Shown here piece after piece: positions 53,338 to 63,000 of a DNA stretch of 64,000 nt (positions within the stretch are counted from its first letter, which is position 1; every line of letters starts with the position of its first letter). The position numbers and the translations under genes were made by a program. The notes under the pieces are model-generated. The model was not told the origin of the DNA. It worked only from the letters and a program-made list of their open reading frames with translations, and ran no database searches. Source of the stretch: JACKDX01 sp964640175 (lineage in GTDB: Bacteria; Myxococcota_A; Polyangia; Polyangiales; GCA-016699535); NCBI GenBank assembly GCA_964640175.1, contig CAZXFW010000002.1, positions 186,001 through 250,000 on the forward strand, given 5' to 3'.

Positions 53338-54888
53338 ATGACCCACGATAAACTTTGTTGTGTATGCAATAAGCCCCTCAGTGACGACGACGCTCGCGAA
53401 CTCGGCGGTCGCTTTTTTTGTGAGCGACACCATCAGAGCGCATTCCATAATATTGGCTCGCGTTGGAGTCGGACGGGGTTAATCGAGATTGGCTTTATTG
53501 CGTTATGCGCGGCTGCGCTGACGTGGTTTGGTGGCACCGAGCCCACCCGCTTGAGCTGGCCGCTCACCATGAGTGTGGCTGGTGTACTTACTCTATTGTG
53601 GATGCGGTACATCTATCGGCTCGATCGTGTGGAGCCTGAACCTCTTCCTCTTGTCTTTGGCGTGTTGATCCTCGGCGGTCTCATTGCCAAAGCCATAGGC
53701 GACCCCATCATTCATCAGTTGTTTCGTATTGATACATGGAGACACATCCCACCGTATGCACCTTGGGTTGCAACCGTTGGTGTCGTCGGCGTGGTACAAC
53801 AGCTATGTAACTACCTTGCCATGCGCTACAGCGTGTATTTTACACGCGAGCTCGATGAACCTCTGGATGCCGTGGTGTATTCGGCTGCAGCCGGCTTAGG
53901 CATTGCAACCGTATCCAATGTCGAGTTTGCCCTTTCGGTCGATGCCATCGTGCCCTTTAACGCCGCGGTTGCCATGGCGTCCCATTCGTTAATCCATGTC
54001 GCAGCCGCCACGGTGCTGGGCTACGGCATGGCACGCGCGCGCTTTTGGACCAAACACCGAACCCTTTGGGCCTGCGGCTGCTTCCTACTTTCTGCACTCA
54101 TTAATGGCGGCGGCAAACAACTCGCCATGCTGGCAGGTATTCATGGCGGCGACTATGAACCGTGGCTCACCCTCGCAGTGGCTGGCGGCGCAGCCGCATT
54201 GATTCTAGTGAGCATTGACATCATCACGGCACGCCTAAGTGTCGAAAGCTTTTCAGGGATTCGTCACGATGGTCGCCCTTACCCTAAAAGCAACTATGCA
54301 AGCTTTGTGTCACCTACGTTGGTGGACCCACAGATATGGGTCGTCGTAGTCATCCCTTTGCTCGCAACCGTGGGATTTCGTGACTATGTCGTCGCTCCTG
54401 AAAAAGACATCCGCGTGTTTGGAGGGAATGTCCAGCTACATTTGCCTTTTGGATGGACAGGAAAGCAACAAAACGACAGCTACAACGCCGAAGCGAGTTC
54501 CATGAGCGAATTCAGCCCTCAAATACGCATTCAAACACTGCCCGCAAGTGCGCCGGCCTCTGCCTCCTTGCTCTCAAGCGAACTTGAAGCAATCACTGAA
54601 GAACGGCAAGACGCCGATCCTAGCTTCCGCGTCATTCATCAAGAAACCAAACGCGCCTTTGGAGGACGCCCTTCTGTATGGGCTTATGTTGGCAGAGTCC
54701 AAGAGCCAGATCTTATGGGATTTGGAGGATCCACGGAACTGCCCATTGTAATTGCTGGCTATGAGATTTTGGTGCTTGATGCCCATGGAACGATTTACCA
54801 CATTCACGCTGCGGCTCCAGCCGCAGATTTAGAAGCTTCTCATAGTGAGCTTTTAACCGTCCTTGACAGTATAGAATTTCACCAATGA
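53338..54888 (+). CDS. PrsW-like membrane protein without the catalytic Glu pair
   Basis: PrsW proteases cut anti-sigma factors in the membrane. The 516-residue protein has an N-terminal zinc-ribbon-like patch (CCVCNKPLSDDDARELGGRF, then FCERHH), membrane helices with the family YRLDRVEPEPLPL motif (93-105), ELDEPLDAVVYSAAAGLG and a His (220) in the HxxxxxxxG helix. Where PrsW has EExxK the sequence reads QQLCN (154-158), and the later Glu-Asn reads SNVEF. The metal site is thus probably lost. A membrane anchor (about 333-348) and a C-terminal periplasmic domain of 160 residues follow. Its stop overlaps the HtrA-like start (ATGA). The ribosome site is weak. A binding or regulatory role is inferred. 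Confidence 0.8.
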   Translation: MTHDKLCCVCNKPLSDDDARELGGRFFCERHHQSAFHNIGSRWSRTGLIEIGFIALCAAALTWFGGTEPTRLSWPLTMSVAGVLTLLWMRYIYRLDRVEPEPLPLVFGVLILGGLIAKAIGDPIIHQLFRIDTWRHIPPYAPWVATVGVVGVVQQLCNYLAMRYSVYFTRELDEPLDAVVYSAAAGLGIATVSNVEFALSVDAIVPFNAAVAMASHSLIHVAAATVLGYGMARARFWTKHRTLWACGCFLLSALINGGGKQLAMLAGIHGGDYEPWLTLAVAGGAAALILVSIDIITARLSVESFSGIRHDGRPYPKSNYASFVSPTLVDPQIWVVVVIPLLATVGFRDYVVAPEKDIRVFGGNVQLHLPFGWTGKQQNDSYNAEASSMSEFSPQIRIQTLPASAPASASLLSSELEAITEERQDADPSFRVIHQETKRAFGGRPSVWAYVGRVQEPDLMGFGGSTELPIVIAGYEILVLDAHGTIYHIHAAAPAADLEASHSELLTVLDSIEFHQ

Positions 54889-56333
54889 AACGCTTCATCC
54901 AAACAACCTGGTGGCTGGCTGCTGTGCTTACGTTTACGCTAAGCGCGCCTTCTCTGCATGCACAAGATCCGAGCCGCACGATGTTAGAACGTGCGGCTCC
55001 TGCCGCGGTCCGGATTCGGGCGGTCCGCGGCGTACCGGCACCCGCCACAGGTATCGTCATTGATCGCCGTGGCTATGTGATCACCAACTTTCATGCAGTG
55101 GGATACATCGATGCGGCCAAAGGCGTACCAGGAACGTTGTTCAGTGCTTCCAACCGCTATGAACTTGAGCTTCCTGATCCTAGCTCCGATGAACCCTCGG
55201 TATGGGTGGCGCGTGTCGTACGCGGTGACATTCGTGCCGACCTCGCACTTTTGCGTTTAATGGCACCCATGGGCCCAGAACAAAACCGTGATCATTTTAG
55301 CAGCATCGCGCTTGGCTCTACCCAAAATGTGGGACGCAATTCCGTGTTATGGGCTCTTGGATACAAGGGAGCGTCGTCCAAGCCCGTTCTTACACACGTC
55401 ACCGTGCGTGACATTCAACGCAGCCAACTCAGTCGCTTGTCCTGGATTTTTTTCAAACCTGGTGTGGACAAGGAGTTCACAGGCGGAGTGTTGCTCGATT
55501 CCATGGTCAACATGGTGGCCATACCTACCGCAACTCTCGACACCTCGAAAGGCTCCACCATCGAACGTGCCCGCCCTGTTGAACGAATCAGCACCGACTG
55601 GTTGGATGCCCTGCGTCGTGGTCACATCCACGACACACGCATCGATGGCTTTAAGCCGCTTGCAGACGGCGGCGAGCTTCACGATCTGGCAGAAGGTGAT
55701 AGCCCTTCCCGAGAACAGAGTCACTTTTTTAAAGCTCCAAACCGTCGTCCAGTCGCTGTCACCGTCACCCCTCCACTTCCACTCACACTGCTCGGTACAG
55801 ACGGCAAAGTTCTTAACAAAGGCAGTGGCACCCTCACCGTGCGTAGCCAAGATCCTCAACTTGCTGTCATTGAAGTCGACGTATCCCAGAGCCTCAAGCA
55901 TGCGCTCGCTTACAGTGTGCGCACCGGTTCACCAGGAACCATTCCGAGCAAAGACGCCACAAAAACCACCATGGTCGCTGCAGGCAAAGGAATCGTAAGT
56001 GGCCGCATGGTACATGCGGTTACGGGCGAACCTCTTAAAGACGCCGTGGTGAGCATAGGCTATCCCGGCACAAACATGGAAAAGCTCATCGGGCGGTTTT
56101 TAAGAGGTGAAGTCAGCCGCAGTGAATTACAAACCCAGCTCCTTGGTCAAGCGCGCACCGATCGCAACGGACGGTTTCAAATCCGCAACCTTCCTCATGG
56201 AAAGGACCTTCCCATCGCGGGTTACAAGATGACCTTCCGCCCCGTCTACCTGAGTGCACAGATCAGCCCCACGGATCTCAAGCTGGATCTTGGCAACATT
56301 AAGATGACGTATTGGGAGCCCATTGCCTATTAG
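54885..56333 (+). CDS. HtrA-like trypsin-fold protein with Ser-to-Thr change and carboxypeptidase-regulatory tail
   Basis: The 482-residue protein has a signal peptide (cut near SLHAQ, residue 27) and a trypsin-fold domain of about 210 residues with the His in YVITNFHAVG (His70) and the Asp in RADLALLRL (Asp119). The nucleophile segment GxSGGPLLD reads EFTGGVLLD, so Ser is Thr (199) and Pro is Val. It is therefore probably inactive or altered. No PDZ domain is evident. A C-terminal Ig-like carboxypeptidase-regulatory domain (GIVSGRMVHAVTGEPLKDAV to RFQIRNLPHG) follows. The ATG lies inside the stop of the PrsW-like gene, so the two proteins are made together. Confidence 0.8.
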   Translation: MKRFIQTTWWLAAVLTFTLSAPSLHAQDPSRTMLERAAPAAVRIRAVRGVPAPATGIVIDRRGYVITNFHAVGYIDAAKGVPGTLFSASNRYELELPDPSSDEPSVWVARVVRGDIRADLALLRLMAPMGPEQNRDHFSSIALGSTQNVGRNSVLWALGYKGASSKPVLTHVTVRDIQRSQLSRLSWIFFKPGVDKEFTGGVLLDSMVNMVAIPTATLDTSKGSTIERARPVERISTDWLDALRRGHIHDTRIDGFKPLADGGELHDLAEGDSPSREQSHFFKAPNRRPVAVTVTPPLPLTLLGTDGKVLNKGSGTLTVRSQDPQLAVIEVDVSQSLKHALAYSVRTGSPGTIPSKDATKTTMVAAGKGIVSGRMVHAVTGEPLKDAVVSIGYPGTNMEKLIGRFLRGEVSRSELQTQLLGQARTDRNGRFQIRNLPHGKDLPIAGYKMTFRPVYLSAQISPTDLKLDLGNIKMTYWEPIAY

Positions 56334-56373
56334 AACCCGCTTCAAAGGTATGCTATAGGCACCTTGACTCGCT

Positions 56374-57339
56374 ATGGCCACTTCATCTGCCCGCCGCACG
56401 CTTATCGCATGCACTGATCTGTCGCGTAACTCGCTGCCAGCCCTTAAACAGGCTGCTTGGCTCGCTGCCACCCTGGACTATGCCGTCCAGCTTGTCTTTG
56501 TGGTGGATCCATTGTCCGTGTTGGACAAAGGAAAGCGCACTACCAATCAAGGAGAACAACTTCGCGAGTGGGCAAACACCCAGCTGAAATTATTGCAGGA
56601 AAAGATTTTTACAGGCATAACAGCAGAAGCTTCCCTCATCGAACTGAATGAACAAGCGTGGTGGAGCGAGCTGACCAAGCCTTTCGACAACCATGCAATC
56701 GCCCAAGCCATTTGTGAAAAGGCGAAGCACTCTCAAGCCGATGTCGTGGTACTAGGAACCCATGGTCATGCAGGACTGAGTGAGTTGGTACTCGGCACCG
56801 TCGCCACACGCGTCATGAAACTCGCCCACTGTGACGTACTGACTGTCAGGCCCACTGAATCGGAGCAAAGTGACGCGCCTCTTGACCTCGAACACTTACC
56901 CACATCTCCAGCGCCTAAAAAACTGCAACACATTTTGTGTCCAATAGACTTTTCGGAATGCTCACGGCTTGCGTTAGGCCGAGCCGTACACCTTGCCCAA
57001 GCCTCTAATGCCACTGTCCACATTATGCACAGTTATCGGGTGCCTTTTTGGATGGGTCCGGGCTCCAATGACATGGCACACCAACTTTCAGATCAAGTTA
57101 AACAGTCCATGGAAGAAGCGGCACAACATTACGCCAACAGTGGCATTTTGTTTCAATGCCATGTGGCGCTAGGCCGCCCACCCATGGCGATTCGAACACT
57201 TGCCCAAGAACTCAACATCGACGCCATTGTCATGGGGACGTTAGGACAAACGGCCCTCAACGAATTGCTTATCGGCAGTGTGACCGAACGCGCCGTACGG
57301 ATGGCACCGTGCCCTGTCTTGGCGGTTCGCAATCGATGA
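56374..57339 (+). CDS. Tandem universal stress protein
   Basis: The 321-residue protein has two UspA domains (about 1-158 and 185-321). Both have the ATP-binding pattern G-x2-G-x9-G-S/T: GTHGHAGLSELVLGT in the first and GTLGQTALNELLIGS in the second, with VRPTE and AVRNR ending each domain. UspA proteins bind ATP and act in stress and energy signalling; no single reaction is known. Its TGA overlaps the ATG of the FG-GAP lipoprotein gene (ATGA), so the two are coupled. Confidence 0.92.
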   Translation: MATSSARRTLIACTDLSRNSLPALKQAAWLAATLDYAVQLVFVVDPLSVLDKGKRTTNQGEQLREWANTQLKLLQEKIFTGITAEASLIELNEQAWWSELTKPFDNHAIAQAICEKAKHSQADVVVLGTHGHAGLSELVLGTVATRVMKLAHCDVLTVRPTESEQSDAPLDLEHLPTSPAPKKLQHILCPIDFSECSRLALGRAVHLAQASNATVHIMHSYRVPFWMGPGSNDMAHQLSDQVKQSMEEAAQHYANSGILFQCHVALGRPPMAIRTLAQELNIDAIVMGTLGQTALNELLIGSVTERAVRMAPCPVLAVRNR

Positions 57340-58643
57340 CCCGCTTGCACACCATCCTCGGAGTGCTGGGGCTACTCACGCTGCTCCATGGTGGCTGTAG
57401 CCGCAAACGTACACAAGACACAGTCGCCGAACCCGCACAGCCTGCTTCTGCCACGGCTCCTTTGAAAGCGAACGATCTCAAAAACGGCCTTCTCCTTAGC
57501 TATGCCCAATTCCGCATAGGCCCCAATGGCAACGTAACTTCGGAGCCAGGCCCTGCGCGCTTGGAGATTCTCCGAAAACAACAAGGCAAATGGCACGTGG
57601 ACGTCATTGAAGATGCCGATAGCAATGTGTTTCACAAAGCCATGGTTTTCAGTTTACCAGGGCAGAAACCGGGCATTTTAACACTGGGCGGCACCAAAGC
57701 CATCGTCAAGCTATGGCATCACCATCCAAACGGCTATCAAGCCAATATCCTGTGGCAAGCCCAATTCGGCGGCAAATTCGATCGGATGAGAGATGCTGAA
57801 ATCGCAGATATCTATGGCACTTCCATTCCTGCAATCGTTGTAGGCACCCATGATCAAGGCGTCGTTGCTGTCTTACAGCCTTCCAAAACAGGTCAGATCG
57901 AAGTGCACACCATCGACAAAGAGGCCAACACCTTCATCCATGAAATCGAAGTCGGAGACTTAGACAACGATGGCACCTTGGAAATCTACGCCACGCCAAG
58001 TGAGCCCAACAAGCTAGGCGGCGGAAGCCAACAAGGCAGTGTGGTGCGCTACGTCCCCAAACAGAAACAAGGGCGTCAACTTGTCGCCAATTTGGGAAAT
58101 CGACACGCGAAAGAAATCTATGTCGGCGACGTTGACGGAGACCACCGCGATGAACTGTACGTCGCCGTAGAAGCCCTCACGAAACAAACCGATCAAGGCG
58201 TAACCATCGTGGAACCTGTCGAAATCCGCCGCTTTGATTACGGCACAGCTCCCACCTCTGGCAAAATCGTAGCGACGATACCCGATCGGCTTTGCCGGTT
58301 TCTTACCGTGGGCGACATCGACGGCGACGGACAGCGTGAAATGGTAGCCGCAGCCTACCGCAGTGGGTTATGGCTGCTACGGCCAAACAAGGATCCCAAG
58401 GCGCCCTGGAGCGTCGAAAATATCGAACACGAATCCTCTGGATTTGAACACGCTGCTATCTTTGCCGATCTCGATGAAAACGGCCGCTCTGAGCTCTACG
58501 TCGCGGCCGATGAACAAGGCGAGCTGCGTCAATATACATGGGAACATGGAAAGCGTCATCGCGAGACATTGCTTCGTCGGCCCAATCCCAAGGCACTGAT
58601 CACCTGGAACATTGTTCCTTACCCTATCAGCCTCTTCGATTGA
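57336..58643 (+). CDS. FG-GAP/VCBS-repeat lipoprotein
   Basis: From ATG 57336 the 435-residue product has a signal ending LLHGGC, a good lipobox; a longer in-frame start inside the UspA gene was rejected. The body has beta-propeller FG-GAP repeats with calcium loops: VGDLDNDGTLEIYATPS, VGDVDGDHRDELYVAV, VGDIDGDGQREMVAAA and FADLDENGRSELYVAAD. It is probably a lipid-anchored propeller that binds a ligand or a partner. The last 35 nt of the gene (the last 11 codons with the stop) are part of a 40-nt sequence repeated after the next gene. Confidence 0.85.
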   Translation: MTRLHTILGVLGLLTLLHGGCSRKRTQDTVAEPAQPASATAPLKANDLKNGLLLSYAQFRIGPNGNVTSEPGPARLEILRKQQGKWHVDVIEDADSNVFHKAMVFSLPGQKPGILTLGGTKAIVKLWHHHPNGYQANILWQAQFGGKFDRMRDAEIADIYGTSIPAIVVGTHDQGVVAVLQPSKTGQIEVHTIDKEANTFIHEIEVGDLDNDGTLEIYATPSEPNKLGGGSQQGSVVRYVPKQKQGRQLVANLGNRHAKEIYVGDVDGDHRDELYVAVEALTKQTDQGVTIVEPVEIRRFDYGTAPTSGKIVATIPDRLCRFLTVGDIDGDGQREMVAAAYRSGLWLLRPNKDPKAPWSVENIEHESSGFEHAAIFADLDENGRSELYVAADEQGELRQYTWEHGKRHRETLLRRPNPKALITWNIVPYPISLFD

Positions 58644-58648
58644 TGCTT
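58609..58648 (+). repeat. Direct repeat, left copy (end of FG-GAP gene)
   Basis: This 40-nt sequence starts ACATTGTTCCTT and covers the last 35 nt of the FG-GAP coding region with its stop. It matches 59970-60009 at 37 of 40 positions without gaps. The copies are 1361 nt apart and enclose one gene, the ATPase. Confidence 0.85.
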
Positions 58649-58765
58649 GAGGATGATGTTGGGCCTCGATAAAGGCAGATAAAGGTCGATCCCACTGATA
58701 GCGCGACTGCGGTCCTGGCATCGTTGGATCCCATGCCCGCGTCACGACTAAATTCACACTAATGT

Positions 58766-58805
58766 CAAAATTGACGTGACAAAATTGACATAGACGTCAA
58801 TTTTG
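58766..58805. promoter_or_regulatory. Triple operator-like motif overlapping the ATPase promoter
   Basis: The 10-nt motif CAAAATTGAC occurs at 58766-58775 and 58780-58789 in direct order and at 58796-58805 inverted (GTCAATTTTG). Two copies cover or flank the -35 element and the third lies in the spacer. This is a good layout for a repressor or autoregulator. Confidence 0.6.
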
Positions 58806-58812
58806 CTATATT
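58785..58812 (+). promoter_or_regulatory. Strong sigma70 promoter, probably giving a leaderless mRNA
   Basis: Perfect TTGACA (58785-58790), 16 nt, then TATATT (58807-58812), five of six matches. The expected start site, six to seven nt downstream, coincides with the ATG at 58819, and no ribosome site precedes that ATG. Confidence 0.65.
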
Positions 58813-58818
58813 AGCCAC

Positions 58819-59955
58819 ATGCAATTTCGGCCCCGATATCTTGCATCACCTATCCAGAAAGACTTGGAAAATCAAAAGATGGTGTTTCTGGGGGGGCCGC
58901 GACAAGTCGGAAAAACAACGCTCGCATTAAGCCTACTTGGCCCCGATGCCACGGAGACACATCCCGCCTATCTCAACTGGGATGCAATTTCCAACCGCAA
59001 GGCGATTCGCCAACAACATCTGCCGTCCCATCAGCCAACCGTCATCTACGATGAGATTCATAAATATGCCCGTTGGAGAAACCTGATCAAAGGCCTTTAT
59101 GACACGCATAAATCCAAAGTACGCATCATTGTCACCGGTTCGGCGCGCTTGGATTACTACCGCAAGGGCGGCGATTCGCTACAGGGTCGCTATCACTATT
59201 TCCGACTCCATCCTCTTTCTATCGGCGAGGTGGGTGAAGGAGCCGTAGATAAGCTCATGCAACTCGGCGGTTTTCCAGAGCCATTCTTTTCAGGCAGTGA
59301 GCGTACGCTACGCAGATGGCAAAACGCCCGCATTGAGCGCGTTGTGTACGAAGACTTGCGTGATCTGGAAAAAGTACGTGAGCTTAGCCTCTTGGAGCAT
59401 TTGGTTGATGCACTACCGAGCCGCGTCGGTTCGCCACTTTCGATACAGAGCTTGGCAGAAGACCTTTCGGTGGCGTTTCGTACAATTGATCGCTGGATTG
59501 AGATGCTTGAACGCTTGTACGTCTGTTTCCGTATCTCACCTTATGGTGCACCGAAAATACGCGCTGTTAAGAAAGAACGTAAGCTATACTTTTGGGATTG
59601 GTCCATGGTGCCTGACATGGGCGCTCGTTTTGAGAACATGATTGCCTCACATTTGCTGAAGTATTGCCATTTTATCGAAGACACCGAAGGTTATCGCATG
59701 GATTTGCGCTTCATTCGGGATCGGGACGGCCGCGAAGTCGATTTTGTCGTACTCAAAGAGGGAAAGCCTTTGTTTGCCGTGGAATGTAAATCAGGCGAGC
59801 GCTGCATCAGCTCGCATACCCGCTATTTTCGAGAACGAACATCGATACCCCAGTTTTTCCAAGTGCACCGCGCAACCCAGGACTTCGGCAATCAAGACAC
59901 GGACACGCGCGTGTTGCCCATCGCAACTTTCTCAAGAGAATTGGGGCTGCCGTAA
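58819..59955 (+). CDS. AAA_14/DUF4143-type ATPase
   Basis: The 378-residue protein has Walker A FLGGPRQVGKTTLAL (about 23-37), Walker B TVIYDEIHKY, the sensor IIVTGSARLDYYRKGGDSLQGR and a C-terminal DUF4143 domain with GREVDFVVLKEGKPLFAVECKSG, a PD-(D/E)xK-like strand pair (Asp, then ExK). The family is common, often mobile or lineage-specific, and has no settled role; toxin-antitoxin-like or defence functions have been suggested. It stands apart from its neighbours: its own strong promoter, operator-like repeats, probable leaderless start, and flanking 40-nt direct repeats, which suggest acquisition as a cassette. No partner gene lies inside the repeats. Confidence 0.88.
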   Translation: MQFRPRYLASPIQKDLENQKMVFLGGPRQVGKTTLALSLLGPDATETHPAYLNWDAISNRKAIRQQHLPSHQPTVIYDEIHKYARWRNLIKGLYDTHKSKVRIIVTGSARLDYYRKGGDSLQGRYHYFRLHPLSIGEVGEGAVDKLMQLGGFPEPFFSGSERTLRRWQNARIERVVYEDLRDLEKVRELSLLEHLVDALPSRVGSPLSIQSLAEDLSVAFRTIDRWIEMLERLYVCFRISPYGAPKIRAVKKERKLYFWDWSMVPDMGARFENMIASHLLKYCHFIEDTEGYRMDLRFIRDRDGREVDFVVLKEGKPLFAVECKSGERCISSHTRYFRERTSIPQFFQVHRATQDFGNQDTDTRVLPIATFSRELGLP

Positions 59956-59969
59956 ATGGTGGTCGTCCC

Positions 59970-60009
59970 ACATTGTTCCTTTCCCTATCAGCCTCTTGGA
60001 TTGATTCTT
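59970..60009 (+). repeat. Direct repeat, right copy (after ATPase gene)
   Basis: It begins 14 nt after the ATPase stop and repeats the end of the FG-GAP gene with three substitutions in 40 nt. It could be the right attachment site or target duplication of the ATPase cassette. It lies 28 nt before the start of the fusion gene. Confidence 0.85.
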
Positions 60010-60037
60010 TCGGTAATTGTACTTTAGGTTAAAGAGG

Positions 60038-63000
60038 ATGACTCTGGATCCTCTCGATTATTTAGAAAAGCGCCATGAAGACGAAGAGGCTACCGACGCC
60101 TCCTCAAGCCTGTTGGACCACCCTCGAATTGGAAAGGTCCAGACTCCTACGCATGGGCTTTCGGAATCCGAAGCGTGGCTTGAGCGATTGTATGCCTCTG
60201 AGCGCATGCCTCGCGACAAAAAGCCGTTTGTGCTGGACCCTTTGCGTTCTTACGGCGCATGGATGGCCTCCATCGACCAGCCGCCACTTTGTCTGCTCGA
60301 TGGGATGAGCCAAACCGCCACCCTTCCCTTTGGGTTTGGCGATACCCGCTTGCTCCAAGCCTATCTCGATGGTGTGTTTGGCGATACGATTCTTAGTGCC
60401 GAGGACATCAGCGTCATGCCTCATCCTGCTGCGCGTTCATTTGCATCCACGCTGCAGTCCTTGCTCCCTGGATTTCGCACCGTGTGCTTTGTCAACAGTG
60501 GCGCTGAAGCCAACGAAAAAGCGCTTGGCCTATGCTGGGCACACCGCACACACCCTACGCAACGACGAGTACTTGCCTTTGAAGGTGCCTTTCACGGCCG
60601 GACGCTACTTGCACTGCATGCCACCGCCAATCCAAGCAAACGAGGCCCCTATGAACTGGCTGGATACGAAGCACAGTTTGCTCCCTTCCCTGTATGTAAT
60701 CCACATCACGCATCGACGATTCGTGCATCAGCCTCGTGGCTGGCTGACCTTTATCACCATGGCGTAGCGCACCTCGCTCACGCAGTGGATCGTAGTAAAG
60801 ACACTCAGCTTGCCACTGATATAGATGCCCTGCAAACACTCGAAACACTCCTTAAAGCTGGCGAATGCTTTGCATGCATCCTTGAACCCATGCAAAGCGA
60901 GGGCGGAGACCGCTATGCCAGCACGCGCTTCTTTCAAGCAGTGCGCGTGCTCACCCGAAAGTACCACGTGCCGCTTATCATGGACGAAGTTCAAACCGGG
61001 TTTGGCCTCGGCGGAAGCTTCTGTTGGCATCAACAGTTCACCTTCATGCAATACGATGGGACGCCGGATTTGCCCGACTGCGTCACCTTTGCCAAGCGTG
61101 CCCAAGTCGGCGTGGTCTTAGCCCATGTTGAAGATTCGGAACCCAGCACAAGCCATGGAGCCTCGTTGGTCCGCGGTCGTCTGCATGCCGAACTCCTGGC
61201 CAAAGACACCTATGTAAAACCACTTCAAGCACACGTAAGTGCACGCCTTGAGACTTTGCACACTCAATTCCCCTCGCTCATGCTCCATCCGCGAGTCACA
61301 GGCTATGCCCTTGCGTTTGATTTGCCCACACCGAAACACCTGGAGCAATACCTCGCACAACGCATGTCCCATGGCGTTATGGTATTTGGTGCGGGCGACC
61401 GCACTGTCCGCTATCGCTTATCCACTGCCTTCGCGGATACGGAACTCAACACCCTGTTTAATGCCATCGAAGCCAGCTTACGTTTGCTGGACCACTCTTC
61501 TGGCAACCCCGCCGCTCTTGCCACACATCTGAAACACCACTCGCTTCGCACTCACACGCCAAGCGCTCAGCCGGTGACTATACGTCTTGCAGAATCTACC
61601 GAAGCCGACACGCTGCTTGATGCGATCATGAATCTTGAAGCGCGTATGTACGAACCTGCACGACGTGATTCTCGCGCGATGCTCGCGCACGCGTTTGAAC
61701 ACCCCGACGGCGTTGTCGTCGTGGCAGAACAACACGCCCCATCAGGACGTACTCTCGTGGGGGTGTGTCTTGGTGTGCCTCTCGAAGTGGTAGCTCATAT
61801 CGACGGGCCCAACCACGACCCGATGCTGGGCCAACACAACACGCTGTACATACAGACGCTAGCAGTCGATCCCCGTTACCATGGCCGTGGTCTTGGTCGT
61901 GAATTGAAGTTATGCATTTTACACCAAAGCAAAGCCCTTGTCACTGCGGCAGGCGTCCCGCGCTATTTGTTTCAAACGGGACGAAACCGTATTGGGCACA
62001 CCCAAGCCGTCTCTCAGTTGAACCAAAGCCTTGGAGCGTATGAAGTTCAGCGATTCCAGGGTCAATATGGCGATCCGGATGCGCAAGCCTCCTACTACCG
62101 CATTCATCTTCGGGGGTTTGGACTATCCCCCTCCAGCTCCCCGACTTCAGACCAAGCGCGTGATCTGTGTAGCGGAATTTCACGACCCTTGCTCACACCA
62201 CCCGCCACACTCTCTCAGGCGTTGCGCAACGGAAGTCTTTGTCATCCCGCCCTTAACAAACTCACGCTCAGTAACTACGTCACTCCTGCCGTGATTCGTG
62301 CAGTGGAATGGGTAAGCGCGTTATGCCCTGAACTGCCTCATCTATTCTTAACCTCATCACGCGATGAATGCGTTGATAAAACCTTGCGATGCATGCGTTT
62401 TCACCGACCCAAAGCACACATCGCATTAGGATTGCAAGGAGGGTATGTGGGGCATACCACCGCAGCAGCCCGCTCGTTAAGCGATGCTGCCGTGCATCGC
62501 GGCGGCCCCGCATATTTTGAGGCATGGCCCCTGCTTCCTCATCCACAAACCTCCGGCATTGAACACACCTTGGCGCATCTCGAAGCCTGCGTCGCACATG
62601 CAGGCGGCGGCCAGCATGTCTTTGGTCTTTTTCTTGAAGCTGTTCAAGAACGTACGGGCCGAGTGATGGATGATTCCACCTGGCAAGCGCTCCATCAGCA
62701 CTGCCAACGTCTGAATGTGCCCCTGGTGCTTGTCGAAACGGCATCTTCTCTTTACCGTTCAGGGCGTGGACCCTTTTACAGCAGCACATGGTCGCTGAAA
62801 CCGGATGCCATGCTATGGTGGGCCGGAGGCCAACTTGGGTTTATCCATCTGGCTCCCCGCTACCGTATTTCAACACCTCTGACCATGATATCCACCTGGG
62901 ATGGCGATGAACTGAGTCTCATTCGCGTGCATCATCAGTTACGCACTTTACGTCACATGGATACAACAACCCGCATCGCAACAATGGACGAACTACTCAA

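Noticed and set aside
57156..57335. Longer start of the FG-GAP gene inside the UspA gene
   Set aside because: The extra 60 residues are Arg/Thr-rich and would hide the signal peptide; ATG 57336 gives a lipoprotein and an ATGA overlap.
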